A stretch of DNA of 64,000 nucleotides from Orthonyx spaldingii (Eukaryota; Chordata; Aves; Passeriformes; Orthonychidae), in contig VZTJ01002462.1 of assembly GCA_013397795.1 (NCBI GenBank), positions 62,001 to 126,000 of the forward strand, given 5' to 3'. Shown in pieces: positions 47,811 to 58,905 of this stretch (positions within the stretch are counted from its first letter, which is position 1; the number at the start of each line of letters is the position of its first letter). The notes beneath the pieces are model-generated. The model made no database searches and was not told where the DNA came from. It saw only the letters and a program-made list of their open reading frames with translations. Both the position numbers and the translations under genes were made by a program.

Positions 47811-50800
47811 TCCTGGAATAAGAGAGAAGAAATTGGCTCTCTGAATGTTCCATTTTAAGATGTGTCCTTTGACTCAGCTGCTGACCCCTACAGTTACGAC
47901 TTTGGTTGGATTCCACACTATTTTTGCAAAAGACTGCAACTTGTGTCAACAGAAAGTGCTTTAAGATACTCCAGCTATGAATATGTATGGGATAATAAAA
48001 ATTACTAATATAACAGCACTAGAAATATGTAATACAGAATTTCTTAATATGTCCAGTTTTTGTCTTTTAGAGTATCTTTCTTAAGCAATTTGCTGCATCT
48101 CACTGCCAAAGCCGCCCAGTCTTGTTTTTGTTTTATTATACAATTTTTATTAGTACTGTGTCCATAAACTCTACTCCTAGACAGAAGGAGACATAGTAAA
48201 AGTGTCATATTCAATTGAAATATCACACGGCGTTGTAGCCACCACTATAAATGAAAACAGAGCCAAAATGTTCCGGATTTGAAAAGGTCAAGTTAGCAAA
48301 AGAACGGCTCAGGAACAAATATTGTGTCAGTGGACCTGAAACAGCCATAGCTATTGGAACACGAATTTAATCAAGTAAAGTTTTAGAAATTAGTGTTATT
48401 AACTCAGTAAAGGTATGAACATTTCAGTTGTTGAGCTCAGGAGCAGATGTTGTTGTGCTGGTGTCTCCTTGTTTTCCTGGCTGGGTTGTGAAACAGAGGA
48501 ACAGAAACATGGTGCTTCCAAATTATCTCGTGGCTCCTCTTTATTTTTCTGTGAAGATCCCTTTTCTGCAGCAATAACCATTTCTTTTCTGCTGTGGTTC
48601 AGACACTTTGTGACACCTCTTGGAATCAGGGAAGCACTTTGGTGACTCACTGTAGCTACAAGCCTGTCTGAGTGCTGAAGTAGCTCTTCAAGTAACCTTT
48701 CTTCCAATGAAGACTTGAATTCAAGGTCATGTCTCAGCTTAACATCAATTTATGAAAAGACCTTTGAAGAGATTTTTTTTCATATTTCTAGGAAGCATTG
48801 TATTTTGTATTTTCCTAGAAAAGTCACTGAGCTTGACACAGACCTACGTGGATTTCTTGTATTACAGAAATGTTACCTGTTGTATTGTTTTTTCTGTCTT
48901 TGTCTCTTGAGTGTTGTTTTTTTTAATTATTGTTATTATTATTTATTTTATTTTGAAATTTCTCCCTTCTAATATTATGTTTTGAAATATGTAGGTCTTT
49001 GGTAGCCTTTTCAAGATAAAAGTGATTTTAATGTAAATCTTGCTGTATAAAGATGTGATATTTACGTATTCTTGGTGGTTAACTTACCTGAAAATGTTTA
49101 AAGTGTTTTGTATATCTATTTTGATGCTAGAGCAGAAATTAAAGAAGTAGCAATATTATTATTGTGAACCTCAGTTCATTTTAGTCCTTGGATATTTAGT
49201 ATTTTTAGGAGATTGAATAGAATCATGTAAGTAAAAGAATGTGTATTTGTTGAACAAGAAATATATGTGAACTGTCCTCTGAATTTTCCATTGTGTTTCA
49301 AAGCATGAAGTTTATTTGCCAGGCTTTGAAAATCAATATTATGACAACATGACTTCTGTCTCATTTATTTTTCTCTTTCCCTACCTCCAAAAAGACATAA
49401 AGCAAACAATACAAAAGCTGTTTCTGATCTGTAATTGTGTTAAGAGATGAAGTTCTGCTTTAACATGGAAGCTAAAACATTGAATAAAAATTGCAACTAA
49501 ATGAAAGTAGACTGAAATGGAAGAAATGTTGATCCCAGAGCTATTGAACAACTCTCAGTTCTTTCCAGGAGCTGTAGAAGACTTTCTTCAAGCATGGACA
49601 TTAATACTTCAGGTTTTTTGGATTTACACCACATCGTAAAGTAGTAACTCAGAATCCTCCAGACAGTCTGTTTCCAAAATGTTGTATTATGGCCAGACTG
49701 GCCTTTGGTGAAAGTGAAAAATGGCCATTACCAAGGGAGGGGAGAGAGTGAAATGAACTCTCTTATCTGCAGGTGCAATGAAGCATTGCAATGTAATCTG
49801 TACATTTCATTTTGAGGAGACAGCCTTATCTCAGCTCTGCCCCGTAAATTCCGCTGGTGCCTGGCACATCCTCTCTTCTCTTTGTTCTCCATCACTGTGT
49901 CAAACCAGACAAAACCATACTTCAGTGTGGGCTTGCATGAACAGAAAAAGACAAGAGAACAAATCTTTTGATAAAAATTAATGTCAGAAGTTCAGTTTAA
50001 TGGCTTGAAATCAGTTGTTTTTACAAGACTTCATTTTCCTTTACTCACATGAAGGACTCACCCTAAAGACAGGGCAGGACTCACCTTAGAGACTGTGAAA
50101 TGAGAGGATGAAATCCAAAATATTCAATCTCAATTGATCAGCTGTTGAAACATGACCCCAAACACGTTCCATAATGTAAGAATTATAGATATTTTATACC
50201 TAGGTGGTTTTACCTTGATTTCTTTTAGAAAATATGTCTTCTGACTTTTAACTGTTCATGTACCTTTCGTGTGAAGGGGGTTTTAACAGGTTTGTGAATA
50301 TTCCCACTAAAATTCTAATGAAACATGGCAAATTACACAAATGTGGTGCCATCAAGTGAGTCTTTGGAAGTCTGAGAATGACTTAGAGAACGATGAGCTT
50401 TCTCTTCTTCAGGCTAAACCAGCACAGCCCCTTAAACTGTTCGAATTGTTTATTCTTGATTGACATCAGCTATGATGAAATGAGTCAGAGACATGGCTAC
50501 AATAAAGTAAGAAATTCTAGAGAAGTGACTTCTTTAATACATGTTTCTATAAATCCAGGGTTTCTGAGGGAAGAGGAAATGTTTGGAAGAAGGAGGTGGA
50601 GCAGGCTAAGAAAGACTTAAACTCTGACAGGGTTTCCCATCACATCATTGTGAACAACTCATCAAGTGCCACCAGATGAAAGGAAACTTCAGATTGAAAG
50701 CTGACTCAATTATCAGGTGTTGAATAATTAGCCAAAATCTACTGGCGTTAGATCCGTGTTTCCCTCTCACCACATTTTCCAGATGTTGAAAGAGCTGTAA

Positions 50801-52296
50801 AAGATGACGTGCCCACAATCTTTAAATGAACCAAGCACCTTTCCCACACTTTGAAAACTCAGCAAAAAAAAATTGTATTTCCTTTCACTTAATTATCCAA
50901 TGTACAAATACTTAAAATTTGCAGATGTGGACATGTTATCCATTAGATAACAAAAAAACTTTTCAATTTTGTTCTCTTTTTTCGTTCTCTCTGTGCTTTT
51001 CATGAGCATTTTCTTTCTCACTGTTAAGTGCTTTTTGTGATCCATTGCCATCTTTCTTCCTGTAACACTTTTCTTCCCCCTCTTACTTCTCCAGGTTTTT
51101 ATTCCAGTCTTTGTAAAGTGATGGTTATTTTGCCCTCATTTCATCTCGCAATTCCTAACATGTTGAAAAGAAGAGGTCTGTATATTGCTGCATATGCATT
51201 TTGTTCATTTAGCATTGCAAATACAATTTCCCAGCCTCCCACAGTATATGGCTGCTGCAGTCATGGGTTTCATGGTAGCATTTCACGGAACATATTTGCT
51301 GTTTCCTAGTGTTTATGTCCTTTTTTATGTCTGTTCATCTCTCATTCGGAGGAACTGGAATAATCTTGAAAATGTTGTGGGTTTTTTCTTATGCACAGCA
51401 TGTGTCTTCTTCCCTCTTTTATATTCAATTATTTCTATTTTTACAATATACCACATTTATTAGTTTATTTAAAGATTTTGGCTGTTAGCCAGCCAATGAA
51501 TTTTAGAAAGTGGCATAAAAATGCTGAAGAGTTTCTGTTTGCTTTGTCACTGCACTCATGCGGAGTAGATCAAAGTCCTGAATTTTTGGTTTTGCTAGCA
51601 AAATAAGTTCTCTGCCCTCAATATTAAGAGTCCTATTTTCTTCCTCTACAGATTTTCTCAGTTGTTTTATTTTCTGGTAATCTACTACATTCCTAATTCC
51701 CCAACTAAGGGGTGACAATCCCTGTGTCCTCAGTTATATAAAACCCACAGGGCAAAAAGGCAAGGTGGCAAAAATAAATTGGAAAAAAAAAAAATTGTTC
51801 TTTAGTAGCAATCAATCCCCACACTTATTATTTTGCTCTGCTTCTTCTTTTACTTGTCTCTTGTTTTTGTCTGAATTAGGCTTTTTTTCCCCAGATTTTT
51901 AGTCTGTTGTGTTTGTTTATTAACAGCCCCTAAAATTGTGCAGATTATATTCTGTCAAGGCTGTTCAAAAGAGACAAAAATTAGAGGCACCCGGGTTCTA
52001 TAACAATAAAGTCAGTAGAAGCAGCAATGTAGGAAACAAGATTTAAATGACTGATTTAGTTGGTAAGAAAAGCTTGGAGGATAATGCCCTCCTATAAATA
52101 AAACCAGGTAATTGTGAGCAAATAATATTTTAGCAGAATCTGTATCAGCTCACAGCTTTTCAGTCTATAAATGGAAATAAATCAGGGAATAATGAGAATA
52201 CTTCCAATGGAATTCCCCAGTGCCCAGGATCCCGGAGCAGAGCTCAGGGGCTGTGCCCAGGCTGCACTGGGGCTGCACCACGCCCTGGACACCAAA
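47811..52296. other. AT-rich non-coding stretch
   Basis: No gene seen over about 4.5 kb. It includes T-rich stretches (48917-48957; 50975-51010) and an A-run near 51781. The 102-codon minus frame (48399-48707) and the hydrophobic 92-93-codon frames at 51028-51463 follow from T-rich composition. Confidence 0.5.
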
Positions 52297-52560
52297 TCAT
52301 GGAATCACCAAGGCTGGAAAAGACCTTGGGGATCATCAAGTCCAACACCACCACCACCATGGTCACACTAACCACGTCCCCAGGGGACACCCCCACACGT
52401 GTTTGAAACACTCTCGGGGCAGGTGATTCCACCTCTGCCCTTTGCAACCGTTTCCATGGAGAAATTTTTTCCAAATACCCAGACTAAACCTCCCCTGGCA
52501 CAGCTTGAGGCCGTTTCCTTATGTCCTGTCACTTGTTATCTGAGAGAAGAGACTGACCCC
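52297..52560 (-). mobile_element. CR1 LINE 3' fragment (group D)
   Basis: Reverse-oriented CR1 of about 264 bases: 'tcatggaatcaccaaggctg', 'gaaaagaccttggggatcat', 'caagtccaacaccaccacca', 'cactaaccacgtccccaggg', 'cacgtgtttgaaacactctc', 'ccatggagaaattttttcca' and 'tggcacagcttgaggccgtt'. Its last 59 bases belong to the direct duplication around the gap at 52960. Confidence 0.93.
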
Positions 52561-52959
52561 CATATGGCTCCAATGTCAGATCAACTGCAAAGAATATTTT
52601 TGTTGCAACCTTTACTGCCAAAGTAAATTTATTTTTTTTTTTTCTTCCCATTCATTCTCCAGACAGTTTCTGAAACCTCTTAGGAGAACACTTCTGTCTG
52701 CTAATTCATCAGGATGCTATGGGAATCCTCATTTTCATGTGCTTGTGAAAAGATTGTTTACAGAGATGTCACAGTACTACAAGTAGTTAAAAGAACTTTG
52801 GCCTTTCATATAAATGGGAAATTAAATTTTCAGAGCTTTGCAGGCAGTTCACAGCATTTCCAGTGCACAGATGAAACTTGATCTGCTTATGCCTCACCAG
52901 TAGAAAATAATTAGATACCAGCAGAAAAGCACTGAACTATGGCTGTGTTTTTCAAGCAG
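52502..52959 (+). repeat. Direct duplication at assembly join, copy 1 (458 bp)
   Basis: From 'agcttgaggccgtttcctta' inside the CR1 to 'gtttttcaagcag' directly before the N at 52960. It is followed immediately after the N by the same sequence. Confidence 0.96.
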
Positions 52960-52960
52960 N
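52960..52960. other. Single-N assembly gap
   Basis: One N lies exactly between two near-identical 458/459-base segments, the expected look of overlapping contig ends that were not merged. Confidence 0.92.
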
Positions 52961-53419
52961 AGCTTGAGGCCGTTTCCTTATGTCCTGTCACTTGTTATCT
53001 GAGAGAAGAGACTGACCCCCATATGGCTCCAATGTCAGATCAACTGCAAAGAATATTTTTGTTGCAACCTTTACTGCCAAAGTAAATTTTTTTTTTTTTT
53101 TTTCTTCCCATTCATTCTCCAGACAGTTTCTGAAACCTCTTAGGAGAACACTTCTGTCTGCTAATTCATCAGGATGCTATGGGAATCCTCATTTTCATGT
53201 GCTTGTGAAAAGATTGTTTACAGAGATGTCACAGTACTACAAGTAGTTAAAAGAACTTTGGCCTTTCATATAAATGGGAAATTAAATTTTCAGAGCTTTG
53301 CAGGCAGTTCACAGCATTTCCAGTGCACAGATGAAACTTGATCTGCTTATGCCTCACCAGTAGAAAATAATTAGATACCAGCAGAAAAGCACTGAACTAT
53401 GGCTGTGTTTTTCAAGCAG
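52961..53419 (+). repeat. Direct duplication at assembly join, copy 2 (459 bp)
   Basis: Identical to 52502-52959 by eye except in the T-run: copy 1 has an A within it (52631) and copy 2 has 17 T in a row, one base longer. Its first 58 bases are CR1 sequence duplicated with the rest and should not be counted as another insertion. Confidence 0.95.
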
Positions 53420-56165
53420 GAGTGTCATTCGTTCCCTTCCCTGCTTCTTCTTCTTCATATTGTATTTAAGTAGCTCTTCTTGGACACGGTTCATTGTGTG
53501 AAAGTGAAGTTGTTTATAGCAAACTTAGACTCTCACACACTCCAGAGCAATACAGATTACAAACCATCACCCCATCTGGCTGGTTTTTCCTAACCTCAGT
53601 CACCCACATTAATTACATTGTCTGTATAATATTTGTGAAGTGCTTATGAGGAAAGAGCCCCCTGACAGCACAGACTTTCAAGAAAGTTTTCAGTTGTTGC
53701 TTTGTGCTTTTATGGCTGTTGCAGGATTTTAAAATGCGTTGCCCGTTGGAGTGTGAAATGTGCAGTTTTATTCTCTTTCACAGCAGTAAAGAGGTAAAAG
53801 AGAGATAAGGTTTAGGTGGGAAGACTCAACTTTTTCATTCTATAGAGATTTAGCCTAATCTTAAATAATAAAATAAAAAAAAAATTAAAATTCAAAGTTA
53901 ACATGTTTAGTAATGAATTTTAAAACACTCCTTATTCATACACTGTATTAGCAAGATATGGTAAAGACAAAGTGTGGCTTGATCTGGGAGCATATGACAG
54001 CAGTGAAAAATACAAAAAAACCTAAAATCTGTTTTTCCAGTTTCTAAATTCTACCTGCTCAGTGAGAGAGTGTTTTTTAATTTTTCCTTATTTTTTTAAA
54101 AGTCAGGTCTCAAACCCAAACTGGCATTTTCTTGTTCATGGAACACGTCCCATTTTACAAGTTTAATAATTCAGAAAGATCAGGAGTGGTTCATGTTCAT
54201 GGAAAGGTCATATGAAAGCTTGGAATCTACAAGGTAAAAGGCCCCTTCAAGACTGGGTGTAAAATGCTTTGGTGTCTTGCAAATGAATGGAACCAATTTG
54301 CTCTTCTAAATTGTAAAATTAAGGACGTTCATGTAGCATTTCCAGTAAATAGTGATGGGAGGTGACTATTGGTGTTTCCCCAGTTGGGTAAAACAAAAAC
54401 TGATCCTGCTGTAAACCCTGCACATTGTCAAGAAGGAAAACTGAATCCCTAAGTACTGTCTTCAGTAATAACCTACAGAGAAACCTTCTCCCTCCTCTTT
54501 GTGTGCCCTGCAAACTTTTACAGGAAAGCTGCATTTATAGCACAGGAGGTTTAGCTTTGCAATAAGATTTTAAGTGTTTAATAGTCCTGTGTTTCTGTGA
54601 TTGCTCAGAAGCCAAAACTGGAAGAACAAGTGGCATTTTACTGTGCACTATTTCAACTATCTTAACCAGAAGTCAAGTGAAATTTAAAACATACTAATGA
54701 GTGCTTTGGACTCAAGGCCCTTTGTATCTCAGTGTTGTTTATTGTCTTCCTCAGCAATGAAATATTAATTTCTGGCTTGGCTGCACTGGCTGGAGCTACT
54801 GAAATCTGATTCTGCAAGACATCCTCACTCTGTATCAAATCTGGGAGCCAGTGAACACTTCCCGAATCTCAGGGTTCAGTGTGAGCCTTAATTGTGTGGC
54901 TCCTTACTGGGTTACTCCTCTTGAGAACAAGACAGAAGATTTTACTAAACCCATTCCTTCAGTTCTTAGGTTTATTTTTATGTTTTGTTTTGTTTGGTTT
55001 AGGGATTTTTTATAGAAAGTAAAGCCAGATACTCGAGTAGAATTTCAGATCTTCTGCACTCCACACTTTTGTCAGGACATTGGGATTGCAGGAGAGGCTT
55101 TGAATTTGCTTTTCTTGACTAGATAATGATTCAGACTAACCACTTTCCCTCCTGATTTTCTGCCAGTTCTGGTGAAAATTACACAATAAATCAGTAACTA
55201 GCAAAAAATTATATTCATCACAAAATTTGGGCAGCTTTGCTTACATTCTGCCTCTCAATCCATCTCCTGTGGAGCCACTTATGCCATTTCAGACTTCCCA
55301 ACAGCTTCAAACACACATGGCAGTTTAAAAAATCTGCCAGATAAATAATTCATGGTTTCTCCTCTGAACCAGCCCATATGTGATGGTGGTCTGAGGAACA
55401 GGACAGAGAACGTTCTGTTTTGTCATTACAACAAGATTTGCAAGTCTGTAAGACCATATGGAGCCTTAGGCCTCCAAAATGGTGAGAGGGTTAGTTTATC
55501 AGTGATGTACAAAATTTCCTCTTTTATCCTGGAAAATACTGAGCTGTGAGAGCTCTTCGGCTGTAGTTTTGCTTTTCAGACCTTCTCATCCCCAAACCAT
55601 TGCCCCAGTAGCCATCCTGCAGCATATGCAGCATATGCAGAGAGCAGAAGGTGCAGTTCTGGTTTATGATTTTACTTGGCGGGGCTAAAGATGAGCTGAA
55701 AACTTAATTATGTGTCTGTCCAAGAAAGATCTCATCAACTCTCCGTGTGTTCTACCATGACAAAAACCTTCACACTCACAAAGTCATTGGGATTTATTAC
55801 ATTGTCTTTGAATGTTGCCTCAGTTTTAGCAATAATATTCCTTTCCATGGAGCAAGAGAAGCAGTTTCTTAGCTCTGAAAGTGCTCAGCTATCACTGGAT
55901 TCTCTTTAATTTTGCCTCACAATACTGCATGAAATGGAGAATCAGACCCAGGACATGGAAGACTGATTAAACCTCTGCCATGGACAATAACAAAGCTGCT
56001 GCCACAGAATACATGGATTTATCCAGAGTCCTTTTTCCTTCCAGAATCCCAATATTTTCAGTGGTTACTGCAATTCCAATACATTATAGGTGTTGCTTTC
56101 CAAATGCATATAAAAAAAAGTTAAATCACAGTCTAGAAGCAACTGTACCTTTTTCATCTTTTTAA
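53420..56165. other. AT-rich non-coding stretch
   Basis: No gene or transposon recognised. Frames reach only about 71 codons. A small GCAGCATAT-type repeat occurs at about 55619-55640. Confidence 0.5.
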
Positions 56166-56222
56166 ATTATTATTATTATCATCATTATTGTTATTATTAT
56201 TGTTGTTATTGTTGTTGTTATT
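56166..56222 (+). repeat. (ATT/GTT)n trinucleotide microsatellite
   Basis: About 57 bases of ATT units that shift into GTT units (ATTATTATTATTATCATC..., then TTGTTGTTATTG...). Imperfect, but long enough to vary in length between individuals. Confidence 0.85.
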
Positions 56223-56997
56223 TTTAATGGTAAAACATTTTCTAAATTAAATTTTCCCTTTGATTTAGTCATACCTCCTGCTTCCCCTCAGCAGCTTCAG
56301 GATGAATCGATAGCTGATATGATAAAAAGTAAACTATCCAAACTGAGAGCACAAAACTTCTACATACCCTCATATTTCACTTCAAAACAATTAAAGATAA
56401 ATTGGAATGATTTATTCAGAACACCCTAAATGTAATTGTAATATAAATATACTCCTAAACTTGTCTTCTATTTGTACTGCTTATTCAGAATACATTCAAT
56501 CTCCATTTTTTCTGACTGTAATTAAGGATGCTTTAAGATGAAAGAATAGTGAGCCATCAATTCTAAGAGGACTACAGGCTTAAAACAGAACCGAGTTTTA
56601 AAAACAGTAAAAATTCCCAGTCAGCTTTCAAGCTTTTATTTCTTATTTTCTTTGAGATATATCAGAAAGATTACTATCACATAAACTGAATGTTAGAAGG
56701 TTATATTATGGAATAAAAGAAATATAGGACATTTCCTCAATGTTAATGCCTCGTGCACTGTATTTCAATCTGATTTAACCTTGGGTAGATACGACAGAAG
56801 TTTAAGTGAAATTATGAATTCAGTGAAATTCATTGTCAGTTATGTACTTTCTTGAAAACTGCTTAGGAATGAGTAATGCTGCATTTTGCATGGGTAAATC
56901 ACACAGATGTGGGCTATTCCCAAACACAACCATTGGATGCAAACCCACAGAGAGGTTCTCTTGGAAGACAACGAACAGGAAAACAAAACCAGTGGTT
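56223..56997. other. AT-rich non-coding spacer
   Basis: Nothing recognised between the microsatellite and the second solo LTR. Confidence 0.5.
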
Positions 56998-57001
56998 CCT
57001 G
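56998..57001. repeat. 4-bp target-site duplication (left), CCTG
   Basis: CCTG directly before TGATGCC, repeated at 57484-57487 directly after GGCATCA. Confidence 0.8.
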
Positions 57002-57483
57002 TGATGCCATTTGGGTTTTTTCCTTTTTGCTTTTATATATTCTCTGTATCCTTTACACATATATTTGTAGCTTTGTAGCCTCCTAGTGTAGCTTCGCTTC
57101 AACGTTTTCTTAAGTAAAAAGACAAAACAAATTCCAGGATCCCTGTGCTGTCTTGGTTCTCCTTAGAAACCAAAGCTGAATCCAGCTCTCCGAGATGTAC
57201 TTTTGTAAACAGGGCCTGGACCTCATCCTAGGGGGGGAGAATCTAGAAGTTACTAGAACTGGGGGAATTATTTCATCAGACAGGTTCCTAACTGGGGGGT
57301 TCTTGTCAGATATGCTGATTTGCAGAATCTGTGAAAATTGTACACGGGTCACGCGGGGGGTGCTCCTTCGGTATTTCCCACCTGACAGATTTAGTGCACC
57401 TCAGGATCCTCACATAAAGGTACCCCTTTAATCACCCTAATAGTGTCTGGCTCATATTTTTAAGACCAGAGAAAAAGGCATCA
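57002..57483 (+). mobile_element. Solo LTR of an endogenous retrovirus (TGATGCC/GGCATCA family), second copy
   Basis: A 482-bp LTR with the same termini as 24556-24979 (TGATGCC ... GGCATCA) and its own 4-bp duplication CCTG. Aligned landmarks shared with the first copy include 'cagatatgc', 'aattgtac', 'acccctttaatcaccctaa' against 'accctctaacctccaact', and the end 'gtgtctgg...taagaccag...aaaaaggcatca'. It differs by many substitutions and is about 58 bases longer, so both insertions look old and independent. No gag, pol or env sequence is adjacent, which marks it as a solo LTR. The plus strand is assigned from its collinearity with the first copy. Confidence 0.85.
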
Positions 57484-57487
57484 CCTG
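57484..57487. repeat. 4-bp target-site duplication (right), CCTG
   Basis: Second copy of CCTG following the LTR. Confidence 0.8.
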
Positions 57488-57802
57488 TACCCAAGAAAAG
57501 GCATATGGACCTCTCTCGTTATTTTCTATACACACAGCTTCATGTAGGATGCACTGTATGAAATTGCAAGAGACCTAAGGATGCGCTCTTATCACAGTTT
57601 CTCCTAAAGAATAATCAGGTTTTTATTATTTGTTTTCCTACCTCTGTGTCTAAAATAAGGTCACAGCACAACCCTTCACACACAGGGAGGTCCTGCAAGA
57701 AGCCACTTAAAAAGCTGTTATGCCAGTAATGAAATTGAAATAAAATATCCCATAGAAAACTGTTTGGTTCTCCTTTGATGGGGTGAATGAAGAGGGCACC
57801 AA
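57488..57802. other. Non-coding spacer between two mobile elements
   Basis: About 315 bases, nothing recognised. Confidence 0.5.
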
Positions 57803-57952
57803 TCGTGGAATCACGGAATGGTTTGGATTGGAATGGACCTCAAAGCCCATCCAGTGCCATCCCCTGCCATGGGCAGGAACATTTCCACCATCCCAGGGTG
57901 CTCCAAGCCCCAGTGTCCAACCTGGCCTTGGACACTGCCAGGGATCCAGGGG
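57803..57952 (-). mobile_element. CR1 LINE fragment (group A), 3' part of interrupted copy
   Basis: Reverse-oriented CR1 end: 'tcgtggaatcacggaatggt', 'ttggattggaatggacctca', 'ccctgccatgggcaggaaca' and 'ggacactgccagggatccag'. It stops at 57952 in CAGGGG and resumes at 58562 with CAGGGG, exactly where the uninterrupted copy at 34905 reads straight through. The two parts are therefore one CR1 split by a later LTR insertion. Confidence 0.94.
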
Positions 57953-58561
57953 TGTCTCTTTGACCGCTTGACTACCCGGCAGGCCAGCAGGCAACACGAT
58001 CTCGGAGCACCCGGTCGGCAAGGCTCTCGCCTTGAAGCCCCTGCAGGGTAGCTCTGAGAAGAGCTGTTTGCCTCACAGCCCAGGCTGGGGCTGGCAGCAG
58101 TTGGTGGGAACAATGCAGCGAAGGCAGGGGACGGTTACACGGGGTTTTTAAGGGAACAAAGAAAGGGGAGGAGAACAGGAATAAACCAATGGGGAACGTG
58201 ATGGGTAGTGACAGGTATCCAATAACTGGGGAGCGAAGGAGGGATAAATTCAAACAACCCAATGGGGATAACAGAACTTTAGAACGTTCCAGTACGATAT
58301 GAATATTAAATCAACTCCATGACTATTAAAATAACTCTGAGGGAACGGGGGAGGAGATGAAACTTTGACAGACAAGGGTGAGTGGCGGGAAGTTATCCTA
58401 GCCTGCCTTCCCCATCTCCTTCAGGCTCACTGTTCTGAGAGGTATAGTCTGCCCATTCCACGTTGTTGTTGATCCACATGGAGAAGGCAGGCGAGGCTGC
58501 TGATTCATTGCCCATAGGGAACCCAGCCAGTGGCTCCGCCACTGGCTGGGTGGCCGCCACA
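57953..58561 (-). mobile_element. 609-bp solo LTR nested inside a CR1
   Basis: Starts TGTCTCTTTG and ends GCCGCCACA on the plus strand (TG...CA) and is flanked by a 6-bp duplication CAGGGG (57947-57952 and 58562-58567). A 6-bp duplication is typical of alpharetrovirus/ERVK-like (class II) elements. Orientation is set to minus because a TATA-like TTAAAAA (complement of about 58144-58152) has three CCAAT motifs upstream in that direction (58186-58190, 58219-58223 and 58259-58263, inverted). No clear AATAAA was seen, so orientation is moderate. Viral coding sequence is absent. The 96-codon minus frame inside (57972-58262) is not a known viral protein. A perfect 14-bp hairpin lies near one end. 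Confidence 0.85.
58521..58551. repeat. Perfect 14-bp inverted repeat with 3-bp loop in LTR
   Basis: ACCCAGCCAGTGGC (58521-58534), a TCC loop, then GCCACTGGCTGGGT (58538-58551). The arms are exact reverse complements. It lies 10 bases inside the LTR edge, at the U3 start if the LTR is on the minus strand. Confidence 0.92.
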
Positions 58562-58905
58562 CAGGGGCAGCCACAGCTTCTCTGGGCACCCTGTGCCAGG
58601 GCCTCCCCACCCTCCCAGGGAACAATTCCTTCCCAATATCCCCTCCAACCCTGCCCTCTGGCAGTTTGAAGCCATTCCCTCTTATGCTGTCCCTCCATCA
58701 CTTGCAACAGTCTCTCTCCATGTTTTCTGTAGGTCCCCTTCAGGTCCTGGAAGGCCACAATTGGGTCACCCTGAAGTTTCTCCTTTCCAGTCTGAACAAT
58801 CCCAACTCTCCCAGCCTTTCCTTCCAGCAGAGCTGCTCCATTCCTCTGACCATCCTGGTGCCTCCTCTGGACTCTCCTACAGATCCATGTCCTTCCTGAG
58901 CTGGA
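58562..58905 (-). mobile_element. CR1 LINE fragment (group A), 5' part of interrupted copy
   Basis: Continuation of the CR1 that ended at 57952: 'cagccacagcttctctgggc', 'gggaacaattccttcccaat', 'tttgaagccattccctctta', 'tcaggtcctggaaggccaca', 'tctcccagcctttccttcca', and 'tgcctcctctggactctcct' with 'gatccatgtccttcctgag'. Together the two parts cover about 490 bases of CR1. The frames of 187 codons (minus) and 133 codons (plus) that cross the LTR/CR1 boundary are not genes. Confidence 0.94.

Noticed and set aside
51028..51463. Hydrophobic open frames of 92-93 codons that could look like membrane proteins
   Set aside because: T-rich DNA automatically gives Phe/Leu/Ile/Ser-rich frames. There are no conserved motifs, and two frames overlap in different registers.
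52502..53419. A real 458-bp tandem duplication
   Set aside because: The N sits exactly between the copies, which differ only at a homopolymer, so unmerged contig ends are the simpler explanation.
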